DNA of 64,000 nt from Pseudoselenomonas ruminantium. Its GTDB lineage: Bacteria > Bacillota > Negativicutes > Selenomonadales > Selenomonadaceae. Shown piece by piece: positions 6,875 through 15,070 of this stretch. The DNA lies in contig NZ_FOQK01000012.1 of the NCBI RefSeq assembly GCF_900113715.1, positions 1 to 64,000 of the forward strand, in the 5' to 3' direction. Made by a program: the position numbers and the translations under genes. The notes below the pieces were generated by a model. That model ran no database searches. It was not told where the DNA came from and worked only from the letters and a program-made list of their open reading frames with translations. Each line of letters starts with the position of its first letter. Positions within the stretch are counted from its first letter, which is position 1.

Positions 6875-7921
6875 ATGATGGCTGGTAGATGGCGGGCAGC
6901 TGGTGTGCTGGCTTTGTTTTGGGTGTGTATGGTGTTTGCTGGCTGCGGGCGGCAGGAGCCTGTGCGGCAGACGGTGCTGGTTATGGATACGGTGGCGACG
7001 CTGACGGCGACGGGGCCGGAGGCTGAGGCGGCTGTGAGCGAGGGCGTAACGCGGCTGCGTGAGCTTGAGGCCATGGCTAGTCCTGCTGGTGCAGATAGTG
7101 ATTTGGTGAAACTTGCGGCGGCTGCTGGAAATGGCCAGTGGGTGAAGCTGCATTCTGAGGTCTATCATATGCTGGCGGTTTCGCAAGCGTATAGCGAACG
7201 TTCGGGCGGAGCCTGGGATGTCACGGCAGGGCCGCTGGTGGAGCTCTGGGGCATCGGCACGGAGCGGGCGCGTGTGCCGTCGGCGGCGGAGATCGCCGCG
7301 GCGCGGGCCAAGGTCGGCTGGCAGAAATTGGAACTTCTGCCGCAGACGCAGAGTGCCCGTCTTATGGAAGCGGGCATGTGCCTTGATTTGGGCGGCATTG
7401 CCAAGGGCTATGCGCTCGATGAAGTGCGCAGGATTTATGCACAGCATGGCATCAAGGACGGGCTTATCAATCTGGGAGCCAGTTCGCTCTATGCTGTGGG
7501 CAGGAATGATAAAGGGCAGCCTTGGCGTATTGGTATCCGTGATCCGCGTGCGGAAGACAAGGATACTAGGCTGGCTGTCGTGCCGCTTGGCGATGCGGCG
7601 CTTTCGACCTCGGGCGACTATGAGCGCTATTTCGAGCAGGATGGGGTGCGGTATCATCATATCATCGATCCGCGTACCGGTGCGCCGGCGCAGAATGCGG
7701 CGATGAGTGCGACCATCGTTGTCGCGGGCAGCTGTGCAGATGCCGGCATGCTGTCCGATTTGCTGACGACGACGGTGTTCGTCCTTGGCCCCGAGCAGGG
7801 ACAGGCTTTCCTGGAAGACCTGCCGGATGAGGTGCAGGGTATGCTCTGTGACAAGCAGTACAAGCTTTGGGCAGCCCACGATTTTTTAGACGGTTTGCAG
7901 GATTTGCAAATCAATAGATAA
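6875..7921 (+). CDS. apbE: FAD:protein FMN transferase (ApbE), lipoprotein
   Basis: A 348-residue exported lipoprotein. A signal peptide ends in the lipobox VFAGC near residue 22. The ApbE fold follows, with MDTVATL near the start, CLDLGGIAKGYA in the middle and STSGDYERYF plus HHIIDPRTGAP towards the C-terminus; the last carries conserved FAD/Mg-contacting residues. It transfers FMN from FAD to a threonine in proteins such as RnfG and RnfD, both encoded about 50 kb downstream. The ATG at 6875 follows GGAGAGG; the ATG at 6860 lacks a site and would add five residues. Confidence 0.92.
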   Translation: MMAGRWRAAGVLALFWVCMVFAGCGRQEPVRQTVLVMDTVATLTATGPEAEAAVSEGVTRLRELEAMASPAGADSDLVKLAAAAGNGQWVKLHSEVYHMLAVSQAYSERSGGAWDVTAGPLVELWGIGTERARVPSAAEIAAARAKVGWQKLELLPQTQSARLMEAGMCLDLGGIAKGYALDEVRRIYAQHGIKDGLINLGASSLYAVGRNDKGQPWRIGIRDPRAEDKDTRLAVVPLGDAALSTSGDYERYFEQDGVRYHHIIDPRTGAPAQNAAMSATIVVAGSCADAGMLSDLLTTTVFVLGPEQGQAFLEDLPDEVQGMLCDKQYKLWAAHDFLDGLQDLQINR

Positions 7922-7945
7922 TAGACAGAGAGGTTGACAACAGGT

Positions 7946-8773
7946 ATGCGTGAGGATTTACAGAAGAAACTGGCGGCGCTAAAGCAGCATTTGCAGGCGC
8001 TTGGTTCAGCAGCGGTGGCGTTTTCAGGTGGTGTCGATTCGACTTTTTTGCTCAAGGTGGCCCATGATACATTGGGCGATCGCTGTGTGGCGTTCACAGC
8101 GGGCTCGGATTTCGTGCCGCAGCGTGATGTCGAGGCGGCAGCGGCTTTTTGCCAGGCGCAGGGCGTGCGCCATATCGTGCAGCATTTTGATGTGCTGGCT
8201 ATCGAGGGTATCGGCCATAATCCTGCCGATCGCTGCTATCGCTGCAAACACGCGTTGTTCAGCCAGTTCGTCGCCATGGCGGCAGACGAGCAGCTAAGCT
8301 GCGTCGTCGATGGCTCGAATCTTGATGACGATGGCGATTACCGCCCCGGGCGGCGGGCCTTGCGGGAGCTCGGTATCGTGAGCCCGCTGCATGCGGCAGG
8401 GATGACGAAGCAGGATATCCGTGATCTGTCCGCAGAAATGGGGCTGGCTACCTGGGATAAGCCTTCGTTTGCCTGCCTGGCTTCGCGCTTCGTCTATGGT
8501 GAGGAGCTTACGGCGGCGAAGCTGGCGGCCGTCAATCGCGCGGAAGAATATCTTATGGCGCAGGGGTTCCGGCAGTTCCGTGTGCGCCAGCATGGCAGCC
8601 TCGCGCGCATCGAGCTGCTGCCGGCGGATATCGAGCGTTTCCTTGCCGCAGGGCTGCGCGAGCAGGTGACGGCAGAATTCCGCCGCCTGGGTTTTTCCTA
8701 TGTGACACTGGATTTGTGCGGCTACCGCACAGGCAGCATGAATGAAGTCCTGAAGGATGGAGGGAAGGCATGA
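7946..8773 (+). CDS. larE: ATP-dependent sacrificial sulfur transferase LarE
   Basis: A roughly 275-residue PP-loop ATP pyrophosphatase. SGGVDST near residues 27-33 binds ATP, and DGSNLDD with FACLASRF are the LarE-type signatures; the cysteine in FACLASR is at the place of the sulfur donor used in making the nickel-pincer cofactor of lactate racemase. The partners larA, larB and larC are not in this window. A TTG at 7934 is an alternative start with very close spacing to GAGAGG. It overlaps the Nudix gene by four bases. Confidence 0.85.
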   Translation: MREDLQKKLAALKQHLQALGSAAVAFSGGVDSTFLLKVAHDTLGDRCVAFTAGSDFVPQRDVEAAAAFCQAQGVRHIVQHFDVLAIEGIGHNPADRCYRCKHALFSQFVAMAADEQLSCVVDGSNLDDDGDYRPGRRALRELGIVSPLHAAGMTKQDIRDLSAEMGLATWDKPSFACLASRFVYGEELTAAKLAAVNRAEEYLMAQGFRQFRVRQHGSLARIELLPADIERFLAAGLREQVTAEFRRLGFSYVTLDLCGYRTGSMNEVLKDGGKA

Positions 8774-9279
8774 CGATGGCGAAGAGCAACCAGACGACGC
8801 TTTGCTATATCGAGCGCGATGGCCAGTATCTCATGATGCATCGCGTCAAGAAGCAGCACGATATCAACAAGGATAAATGGGTCGGCATCGGCGGGCACTT
8901 CGAGCCCGATGAGAGCCCGGAGGAGTGCCTTCTGCGCGAGTGCCGGGAGGAGACGGGGCTGGTGCTTACGGATTACCGGCTGCGCGGTGTCATCACCTTC
9001 ATCTCCGACCGCTGGCAGACGGAGTACATGTTCCTCTACACGGCCACGGGATATAGGGGAAAGATCGGCGACTGCAACGAGGGCACCCTGGAGTGGATCG
9101 CCAAGGACAAGGTCTACGGGCTGCCGGTCTGGGAGGGCGACAAGATCTTTTTCCGCCTGCTGGAGACGCGCTCCACATGCTTCTCCCTCAAGCTGCGTTA
9201 TGTGGGGGAGCAGCTCTGCGAGGCTGTGCTTGACGGGCAGCCGATGGATCTGACAAAAGGGCTTGAAATTTTCAAATGA
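8770..9279 (+). CDS. Nudix hydrolase (8-oxo-dGTP diphosphatase-like)
   Basis: A 169-residue Nudix protein. The Nudix box begins GGHFEPDESPEEC near residue 40 and ends RECREETGL, matching GX5EX7REUXEEXGU. Proteins of this subgroup are often called MutT-like and may remove oxidised nucleotides, but substrate cannot be read from sequence. The start overlaps the larE stop (ATGA), so the two are translationally coupled. It is followed by the tRNA-Ala gene. Confidence 0.88.
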   Translation: MTMAKSNQTTLCYIERDGQYLMMHRVKKQHDINKDKWVGIGGHFEPDESPEECLLRECREETGLVLTDYRLRGVITFISDRWQTEYMFLYTATGYRGKIGDCNEGTLEWIAKDKVYGLPVWEGDKIFFRLLETRSTCFSLKLRYVGEQLCEAVLDGQPMDLTKGLEIFK

Positions 9280-9331
9280 AAGTACTATACTGAATAGTGT
9301 TTGCGGGGGATAGCCCGCAGGCAGTACGGAT

Positions 9332-9407
9332 GGGGACGTAGCTCAGCTGGGAGAGCATCAGGTTCGCAATCTGGGGGTCGAGGGTTCAATCCCCTTCGTC
9401 TCCACCA
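9332..9407 (+). tRNA. tRNA-Ala (anticodon CGC)
   Basis: A 76-base cloverleaf with encoded CCA. The acceptor stem is GGGGACG/CGTCTCC and includes the G3-U70 pair that marks alanine tRNAs. The D stem is GCTC/GAGC, the anticodon loop TTCGCAA gives CGC (codon GCG), and the T arm is GAGGG-TTCAATC-CCCTT. A terminator follows 12 bases downstream. Confidence 0.95.
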
Positions 9408-9418
9408 TCGACGATTCA

Positions 9419-9444
9419 GGTCAGGCAGTTGCCTGGCCTTTTTT
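9419..9444 (+). terminator. Terminator after tRNA-Ala
   Basis: GGTCAGGCA (9419-9427) pairs with TGCCTGGCC (9430-9438), followed by six T. Confidence 0.85.
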
Positions 9445-9574
9445 GTTTATTTCGTATTATTTTATCGGGGAAAATAGCAGGAAAAAAACAGGACATCGCG
9501 AAATATAGCAGTAACGAGCCAAACTATATTAAGGATATTCTTGCGCTCTTGTGATGATACCATAAACGACATTA

Positions 9575-9644
9575 ATAGTGAATACTATTCGGAATAGATA
9601 TAGCTTTTTATTATTTTTTAGCGTATAATAAGGGTATTCACTAT
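9575..9644 (+). promoter_or_regulatory. Hydrogenase operon promoter with repeated GAATA/TATTC half-sites
   Basis: TATAAT at 9624-9629 is a perfect -10 box, but the -35 position (9601-9606) is poor. GAATA-C-TATTC (9580-9590) overlaps CTATTC-G-GAATAG (9585-9597). ATAGTGAATAC (9575-9585) is the exact reverse complement of 9634-9644, so matching arms flank the promoter. The weak -35 and the dyads suggest an activator or a looping repressor. The rest of the gap 9445-9733 shows no gene. Confidence 0.5.
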
Positions 9645-9733
9645 GTAGGGACCTTCTGCCGGCTGGTATTGAGCCACCAGCCTGAGGGATTCTATCGCAA
9701 GTATCCGCAAGGATAACATGAGGAGGTAAAAAA

Positions 9734-10825
9734 GTGGACAAACGGGAGAGTATGTGGGATTTATATCTCAAAAAAGGCATGAGCCGCCGCACGTTCGTCA
9801 AGAGCTGCGTGGCGCTGACGTCTCTGATGGGACTCAGCACGGACCAGGTGTCCAAAGTCGTTGAGGCTGCGGAGAAGAAACCGCTGCCGGTCGTTGTCTG
9901 GATCCATGGCCATGAGTGCACGGGCTGCGATGAGTCGTTCATCCGCTCGGGTGCACCGCTGGCATCCGATCTGGTGCTGAGCCAGATCGCCCTCGAGTAC
10001 GACCACCTGCTGAGTGCAGCAAGTGGCGAGCCTTTCGAGGCGCATCTCGAGGAGACCATCCAGAAATACAAGGGTCAGTATATCCTCTGCGTCGAGGGTG
10101 CTGCCTGCACGAAGGACAACGGTGTTTACTGTATGTCCGGCGGCCATACGTTCACGCATACGCTGCAGCATGCGGCTCAGAATGCTGCGGCAGTCATCGC
10201 CTATGGCACGTGCGCAGTATCTGGCGGTATCCAAGCCGCGAAGCCGAATCCGACGGGATCCTCGGGCATTGCCCAGTTCGCTGGCAGCACGCCGGTCGTG
10301 AATGTACCGGGCTGTCCGCCGATTCCGGAGGTCATGACGGGTGTCGTCATGCATGTCGCCCTCTTTGGTACGGTACCGCCGCTTGATGGCGAGGGCCGTC
10401 CGAAACAGTTCTATGGCAATCGTATCCATGATACCTGCTATCGCCGTCCGTTCTTCGATGCCGGCATGTTCGCCGAGAGCTTCGATGATGCTGGGGCTAA
10501 AGCTGGCTGGTGCCTCTACAAGCTGGGCTGCCGTGGCCCGGAGACGTACAACTCCTGCGGCAACCTGCGCTGGTTCCAGGGCATGAGCTATCCGATCCAG
10601 TCCGGTGCTCCGTGCATCGGCTGCTCCAATGCGCACTTCTGGGATGACGGTGCGATGACCGAGCGCCTGCCGAAATTCGGCCAGCCAATCGGTGATGTCG
10701 ACCAGATCGGTGCCGTCATGGCTGCCGCTACGGCTGTTGGCGTAGCTGGCCATGCCGCTGCCAGCGTCGTCCAGAAGAAGAAACGTATCGCTGATGAAAA
10801 GAAGAATGAGGGAGCAGGTGAATAA
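9734..10825 (+). CDS. hyaA: [NiFe] hydrogenase small subunit (group 1, membrane-bound)
   Basis: A 363-residue iron-sulfur subunit exported by the Tat system: the signal carries SRRTFVKS at residues 17-24. HECTGCDES near residue 60 starts the proximal [4Fe-4S] site; a glycine stands where oxygen-tolerant enzymes have an extra cysteine, so a standard, oxygen-sensitive cluster is expected. Later CRGP, NSCG and CIGC segments bind the other clusters. A hydrophobic stretch near residues 326-346, followed by a charged tail, is the membrane anchor. The GTG start follows AGGAGG at good spacing. It passes electrons from the large subunit to the cytochrome b. Confidence 0.95.
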   Translation: MDKRESMWDLYLKKGMSRRTFVKSCVALTSLMGLSTDQVSKVVEAAEKKPLPVVVWIHGHECTGCDESFIRSGAPLASDLVLSQIALEYDHLLSAASGEPFEAHLEETIQKYKGQYILCVEGAACTKDNGVYCMSGGHTFTHTLQHAAQNAAAVIAYGTCAVSGGIQAAKPNPTGSSGIAQFAGSTPVVNVPGCPPIPEVMTGVVMHVALFGTVPPLDGEGRPKQFYGNRIHDTCYRRPFFDAGMFAESFDDAGAKAGWCLYKLGCRGPETYNSCGNLRWFQGMSYPIQSGAPCIGCSNAHFWDDGAMTERLPKFGQPIGDVDQIGAVMAAATAVGVAGHAAASVVQKKKRIADEKKNEGAGE

Positions 10826-12739
10826 ATGAAACACGTAGTAGTAGATCCAGTAACCCGTATCGAAGGTCATCTTCGCGTCGAGGTTCAGGTTGATGAAGCA
10901 ACGGGCAAAGTAACCGATGCCCTTTCGTCTGGTACGGCATGGCGCGGCCTTGAGCTCGTCATGAAAGACCGTGACCCGCGTGATGCCTGGGCATATATCC
11001 AGCGCATCTGCGGCGTCTGCACGACGGCCCATGCACTGGGTGCTGTCCGCGCGGTAGAGGATGCGCTGGGCATCACGATCCCGAAGAACGCCAACTATAT
11101 CCGCAACATCATGGCAGCTACGCTGACGGTGCAGGACCATATCGTCCATTTTTATCATCTGCATGCCTTGGACTGGGTCAGCCCGGTTGAGGCACTGGCT
11201 GCGGATGATATCGCTACGGCTAACCTGCAGAACACGCTGCTGAAAGACTATACGCTGCCGTTCCGTGCACCGGGCACGTCGGTGACAGAGGCCTATGAGC
11301 ATGATTTCCCGGCAGCTACGCCGCAGTATTTCAAGCAGATCAAGGAAAAGGTCAAGGCCATCGTCGAGAGCGGCCAGCTCGGTATCTTCTCGGCGAACTG
11401 GTGGGATCATCCGGACTACAAGCTGCTGCCGCCAGAGGTTCATCTGCTGGCTGTAGCTCACTATCTCGAGATGCTCGACAAGCAGCGTGAGCTCGTCACG
11501 CCGCATGTCATCTTCGGTGGCAAGAACCCGCATCCGCACTATGTTGTCGGCGGTATGCCGTGCTCCATCTCGATGGAAGATGGCAACGCACCGGTCAATA
11601 CGGCCCGTCTCGACATCGTCGACCGCGCCATCAACATGGGCCGTTCGCTGGTCAACAATTACTATCTGCCGGATCTTCTGGCTATCGGCTCGGCCTATGT
11701 CAAGGCAGGCCGCGTCGATGGCGGCGGTATGGCCAAGACCTGCGTGCTCGGCTATGGTGCTTATCCGGAAGAGCCGTTCAGCGGCACGAAGAACGGCGCT
11801 TTCTTCAAGAACCTGCTGATCCGCTGCAATGGTGTTGTCGAGGACTTCGGCAAGGGACTCGCTGGCTGCAAGGTCACCGAGGTCAATGGCGAAGACTTTG
11901 CCAACCGCAAGGTCTTCACGGAGAGCGTCGACCACTCCTGGTACGAGTATCCGGCCAAGAGCGAAGATGCACTGAACCCGTGGGATGGCGTCACCTCGCC
12001 GAAATACACGGGCCCGAAAGAGGGCTCGGCTACCGAGTGGAAAGCACTCAATGAGACGGGCAAGTACTCCTGGCTCAAGACGCCGAAATGGAATGGCAAG
12101 CTCTGCGAGGTCGGTCCGCTGGCCCGCTATATCATCATCTATGTCAAGGCCAAGAAGGGCCTGCTCGGCGAGCTGACCTGGGCAGAGAAGATGATGATGG
12201 ATCAGATCGATGCCGTATCGAAGGTACTCGGTCTGGCTCCGGAAGTCTGGCTCCCGACGATGGTCGGCCGTACGGCTGCCCGTGCGCTCGACTGCCAGCT
12301 GGCTGCCGAGATCAACAAGTACTTCTTCGACAAGCTCATCGCCAACATCAAGTCCGGCGATACGAAAGTCGCTTCCAACGAGAAATGGGATCCGTCGACC
12401 TGGCCGAAAGAGTGCGAGGGCGTCGGCATCTACGAGGCTCCGCGCGGCGCGCTGTCCCACTACATCGCCATCAAGGATGGCAAGACGGACAACTACCAGT
12501 GCATCGTTCCGACGACCTGGAGCGCTTGCCCGCGTGATGACAAGGCCGGCCACGGCGCATATGAGATGGCTATGATGGACACGCAGGTCAAGGTTCCGGA
12601 CAAGCCGCTCGAGATTGTCAAGGTCGTCCGTTCCTTCGATCCGTGCATGGCTTGTGCTACGCATATGTTCAATGCCAAGGGCGAGAAGATAAACGTCATC
12701 ACCACCGATCCGTATTCTGGCACGCACGTTGAGAAATAA
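10826..12739 (+). CDS. hyaB: [NiFe] hydrogenase large subunit
   Basis: A 637-residue catalytic subunit holding the NiFe(CN)2CO centre. The L1 motif RICGVCTTAH lies near residue 60 and the L2 motif DPCMACATH at about 605-613; these four cysteines bind the nickel. About 24 residues after the final histidine should be removed by the maturation protease encoded at 15071. The ATG directly follows the small-subunit stop. It rides out of the cell on the Tat signal of the small subunit. Likely role: H2 oxidation feeding the quinone pool, or proton reduction. Confidence 0.96.
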   Translation: MKHVVVDPVTRIEGHLRVEVQVDEATGKVTDALSSGTAWRGLELVMKDRDPRDAWAYIQRICGVCTTAHALGAVRAVEDALGITIPKNANYIRNIMAATLTVQDHIVHFYHLHALDWVSPVEALAADDIATANLQNTLLKDYTLPFRAPGTSVTEAYEHDFPAATPQYFKQIKEKVKAIVESGQLGIFSANWWDHPDYKLLPPEVHLLAVAHYLEMLDKQRELVTPHVIFGGKNPHPHYVVGGMPCSISMEDGNAPVNTARLDIVDRAINMGRSLVNNYYLPDLLAIGSAYVKAGRVDGGGMAKTCVLGYGAYPEEPFSGTKNGAFFKNLLIRCNGVVEDFGKGLAGCKVTEVNGEDFANRKVFTESVDHSWYEYPAKSEDALNPWDGVTSPKYTGPKEGSATEWKALNETGKYSWLKTPKWNGKLCEVGPLARYIIIYVKAKKGLLGELTWAEKMMMDQIDAVSKVLGLAPEVWLPTMVGRTAARALDCQLAAEINKYFFDKLIANIKSGDTKVASNEKWDPSTWPKECEGVGIYEAPRGALSHYIAIKDGKTDNYQCIVPTTWSACPRDDKAGHGAYEMAMMDTQVKVPDKPLEIVKVVRSFDPCMACATHMFNAKGEKINVITTDPYSGTHVEK

Positions 12740-12775
12740 GCCGGGCTACCGGATGGAAAGGAAGGGAACAGTAGA

Positions 12776-13477
12776 ATGAAGGAAGAAAAACGTAAAATCT
12801 ACTACCTGTTCAGTCCGTATCTGCGGATTTTCCATTGGATCATGGTGCTGGCAATCATCGTGCTCTTCGTCACAGGGTTACTGGTCACGAAACCGGTAAC
12901 CGTGCTGGGCATCGAACCAACCTACACTTCCATGTCCATGGACTGGGTAAGAAATATCCACTTTATCGCGGCATTTGCGTTCTGTGCAGCGTTCATCCTG
13001 CGCATCTACGGATTTATCGTGAACAAGGGCGACCGTCTTTTCCCGCGCGTTTGGGAAGGCCACTTCTACAGTGAGACCATCGACGTTGCGCTCCACTACA
13101 TGCTTCTGAAACCGCACCATGCACCGTTCCTGCGCAACCCGCTGGCGCGTGCATCGTATGCCGGGCTTTACGGTATGGTACTCGTCGAGATCCTCACGGG
13201 TTTCGCGATGTACTATATGACTGAGCCGTCGAATATCGGCGGCATCCTGTTCGGCTGGGTCAATGTTGTCCTGGGCGGCGAGATGATGACGCACTGGGTG
13301 CATCACATCTTTGCCTGGCTCATCATCGTCTTCGCCATCGGCCATGTCTACATGGTCCTGCGTGCCGACATCATGGAGGCAGAGGGCGAGGCATCCTCGA
13401 TGTTCTCGGGTGTGAAATTCCTCGAGCATGTCCCGAAGGATGCGAACGAAGTCGAGCCACCGAAAGTCCAGAAATAA
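12776..13477 (+). CDS. cybH: Ni/Fe-hydrogenase b-type cytochrome subunit
   Basis: A 233-residue integral membrane protein with about four transmembrane segments (near residues 17-40, 61-83, 125-148 and 173-200). Histidines in RIFHWIM, RNIHFIA and HWVHHIF are placed to bind two b-type hemes. It anchors the hydrogenase and passes electrons to the quinone pool. It follows the large subunit within the operon. The soluble tail (last ~30 residues) is charged. Confidence 0.92.
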   Translation: MKEEKRKIYYLFSPYLRIFHWIMVLAIIVLFVTGLLVTKPVTVLGIEPTYTSMSMDWVRNIHFIAAFAFCAAFILRIYGFIVNKGDRLFPRVWEGHFYSETIDVALHYMLLKPHHAPFLRNPLARASYAGLYGMVLVEILTGFAMYYMTEPSNIGGILFGWVNVVLGGEMMTHWVHHIFAWLIIVFAIGHVYMVLRADIMEAEGEASSMFSGVKFLEHVPKDANEVEPPKVQK

Positions 13478-13533
13478 GGGACGGCTGGTCAGAAGTTCCA
13501 TTTCATTCAGTATGATCAAAGGAGAATCAGATT

Positions 13534-13776
13534 ATGTGTAAAGAATGCGGCTGCGGCGAGACGAATGGCAACACGCGTCTCCAGTTCTTTGTCAAAGGCT
13601 ATACGGACGAGAATGCCAAGGAAGTAGAAAAGGCACTTCTCGGTCTTCCCGGTGTCATGTTCGTCCATATCCATGCGCACGATGGTGAGACGGTAGTAGA
13701 CTATGCGCCTGCTAAGACAAAGCTCATGGACATCGTCGGCGTGTTCAGTGCACGTGGTCTCGAGGCTGCTTTATAA
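13534..13776 (+). CDS. Small CxxCGC protein with HMA-like domain, hydrogenase-linked
   Basis: An 80-residue protein. It begins MCKECGCGE, the same CxxCGC signature that forms the high-affinity nickel site at the N-terminus of many HypB proteins. Residues ~14-78 read like a heavy-metal-associated ferredoxin-like domain (GYTDENAKEVEKAL, then LPGV and a GLEAAL end) but lack the usual internal CxxC. HypB encoded at 14244 lacks the motif. It sits between the cytochrome gene and hypA, before a terminator. I infer a nickel-handling role in hydrogenase maturation; I do not recognise a named family. Confidence 0.7.
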   Translation: MCKECGCGETNGNTRLQFFVKGYTDENAKEVEKALLGLPGVMFVHIHAHDGETVVDYAPAKTKLMDIVGVFSARGLEAAL

Positions 13777-13794
13777 GCTGGTGAGCTGATCTGA

Positions 13795-13851
13795 GGGAGC
13801 TGTCGCTGCCAGCCCTCCCCAAGAGGGATGGGGCCAGACAGCTCCCTTTTT
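13795..13851 (+). terminator. Terminator or attenuator between the hydrogenase structural and hyp genes
   Basis: GGGAGCTGTC (13795-13804) is the exact complement of GACAGCTCCC (13837-13846), followed by five T. The loop can form a further CCCTCCCC/GGGATGGGG hairpin. Some read-through to the hyp genes is likely, because no clear promoter is seen before hypA. Confidence 0.8.
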
Positions 13852-13901
13852 ATTATGTGCTGCCAGGCCGCAGGAGGCCTGCTGGCGCAGGAGGAAAACA
13901 A

Positions 13902-14243
13902 ATGCATGAGATGGCTCTGGCCGAGGGAATACTCGATATTGCCCTCGATTACGCAAAACAGAACAACGCGCAGAAAATCAATGAGGTCGGCCTGCTGATC
14001 GGCGAGATGTCCGGTGTCGAGCAGGAGTCGCTGCGATTTTCGTTTGCGATGCTGGTCAAGGGAACGATTGCCGAAGATGCGGTGCTCAAGATCAAGCTGG
14101 TGCCGCTGATGGGGCAGTGCTCCAAGTGCGGCAAGAAGTTCCATGTCGACCATTACGATTTCTGGTGTCCCGAATGCAAGGACGGTGTCCTCAAGACAAT
14201 CTCGGGACGCGAGATGCAGGTAGAGTATCTGGAGGTGGATTAA
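13902..14243 (+). CDS. hypA: Hydrogenase nickel metallochaperone HypA
   Basis: A 113-residue chaperone that hands nickel to the hydrogenase large subunit with HypB. The N-terminal MHE binds nickel; the zinc site is CSKCGKK near residue 70 and CPEC near residue 90. The ATG at 13902 is chosen because it gives the MHE start and follows CAGGAGG; nickel binding needs this exact N-terminus. The stop is directly followed by hypB. Confidence 0.95.
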   Translation: MHEMALAEGILDIALDYAKQNNAQKINEVGLLIGEMSGVEQESLRFSFAMLVKGTIAEDAVLKIKLVPLMGQCSKCGKKFHVDHYDFWCPECKDGVLKTISGREMQVEYLEVD

Positions 14244-14912
14244 ATGGCTGAGATTCAGGTCATGAAAAATATCCTGGGAGAGAACGACCGCGTGGCGGCC
14301 GAGAACCAGGCGATGTTCAGGGAGAAGGGCGTCTATGTCATCAATCTGATGGGCTCGCCGGGAGCTGGCAAGACGTCGGTGCTCGAGAAGACGATGGAAA
14401 AGCTCAAGGATAAGCTCAAGATGGCAGTCATCGAGGGCGATCTCTTCACGAGCAAGGATGCGGACCGCATCGAGCGCCACGGTGTGCCGGTCATCCAGAT
14501 CAACACGGCTGGCGGCTGCCATCTGGATGCGCCGATGGTGCAGAAGGTGGCCAAGCAGATGGATCTGGACAACCTTGACCTGCTGATTGTCGAGAATGTG
14601 GGCAATCTCGTCTGCCCGGCGGAGTTCGCGGTCGGCGAGGATGACAAGGGCGTCGTGCTCTCGATCACCGAGGGCGATGACAAGCCGATGAAGTATCCGC
14701 TGATCTTCAAGGAGTCGGCCATTGCACTGCTGAACAAGGTCGATATCCTGCCGTACTGCAACTTCGACATGGCTGCGGCTAAAGAGGACATCACGACGCT
14801 GCATCCGGGCATGCAGGTGCTTGAGGTATCGTGCACGACGGAGCAGGGGATCGAGGAATGGTGTGAGTGGCTGCGCAAACGGGTGGCTGAAAAAAAGGCT
14901 GGCAGCAGGTAA
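14244..14912 (+). CDS. hypB: Hydrogenase nickel incorporation GTPase HypB
   Basis: A 222-residue GTPase with the P-loop GSPGAGKTS near residues 34-42, a GDLFTSKDADR switch region, GGCHLDAPM with the G-domain metal-binding cysteine and histidine, and NKVD for guanine. GTP hydrolysis drives nickel delivery. The protein begins directly with MAEIQVMKN and has neither the CxxCGC motif nor a His-rich N-terminal stretch; the motif is found instead in the small protein at 13534. The start adjoins the hypA stop. Confidence 0.95.
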   Translation: MAEIQVMKNILGENDRVAAENQAMFREKGVYVINLMGSPGAGKTSVLEKTMEKLKDKLKMAVIEGDLFTSKDADRIERHGVPVIQINTAGGCHLDAPMVQKVAKQMDLDNLDLLIVENVGNLVCPAEFAVGEDDKGVVLSITEGDDKPMKYPLIFKESAIALLNKVDILPYCNFDMAAAKEDITTLHPGMQVLEVSCTTEQGIEEWCEWLRKRVAEKKAGSR

Positions 14913-15002
14913 GGGGGAGCATCGAAGGCGCGCGGACAGGCAAAGCATGCCAATGCTGCGCTTATAGCATCCCTTGCCTGCCCTCGCTTATGTAGAGCAA
15001 AA

Positions 15003-15050
15003 AGCCTTCCCCTCTGGGGAAGGTGGCAGCCGTAGGCTGACGGATGAGGT
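15003..15050 (+). repeat. Short intergenic repeat, variant with GGCAGCC...GGCTGAC module
   Basis: CCTTCCCC-TCT-GGGGAAGG hairpin, then CAGCC-GTA-GGCTG hairpin, then GGATGAGGT. It lies between hypB and the protease gene and ends just before that gene's ribosome-binding site (AGGAGAGG). Related units are at 30152-30198 and inside element copies A and B. Confidence 0.75.
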
Positions 15051-15070
15051 TTTAGGAGAGGTTTAATCAT

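Noticed and set aside
9734-10825. Oxygen-tolerant hydrogenase
   Set aside because: The proximal cluster motif is CTGC, without the extra cysteine (CTCC) typical of oxygen-tolerant small subunits.
9761-12727. A 988-codon open frame on the minus strand across the hydrogenase genes
   Set aside because: It is fully antisense to two well-supported hydrogenase subunits; GC-rich codon bias creates such open frames. No ribosome-binding site or recognisable domain.
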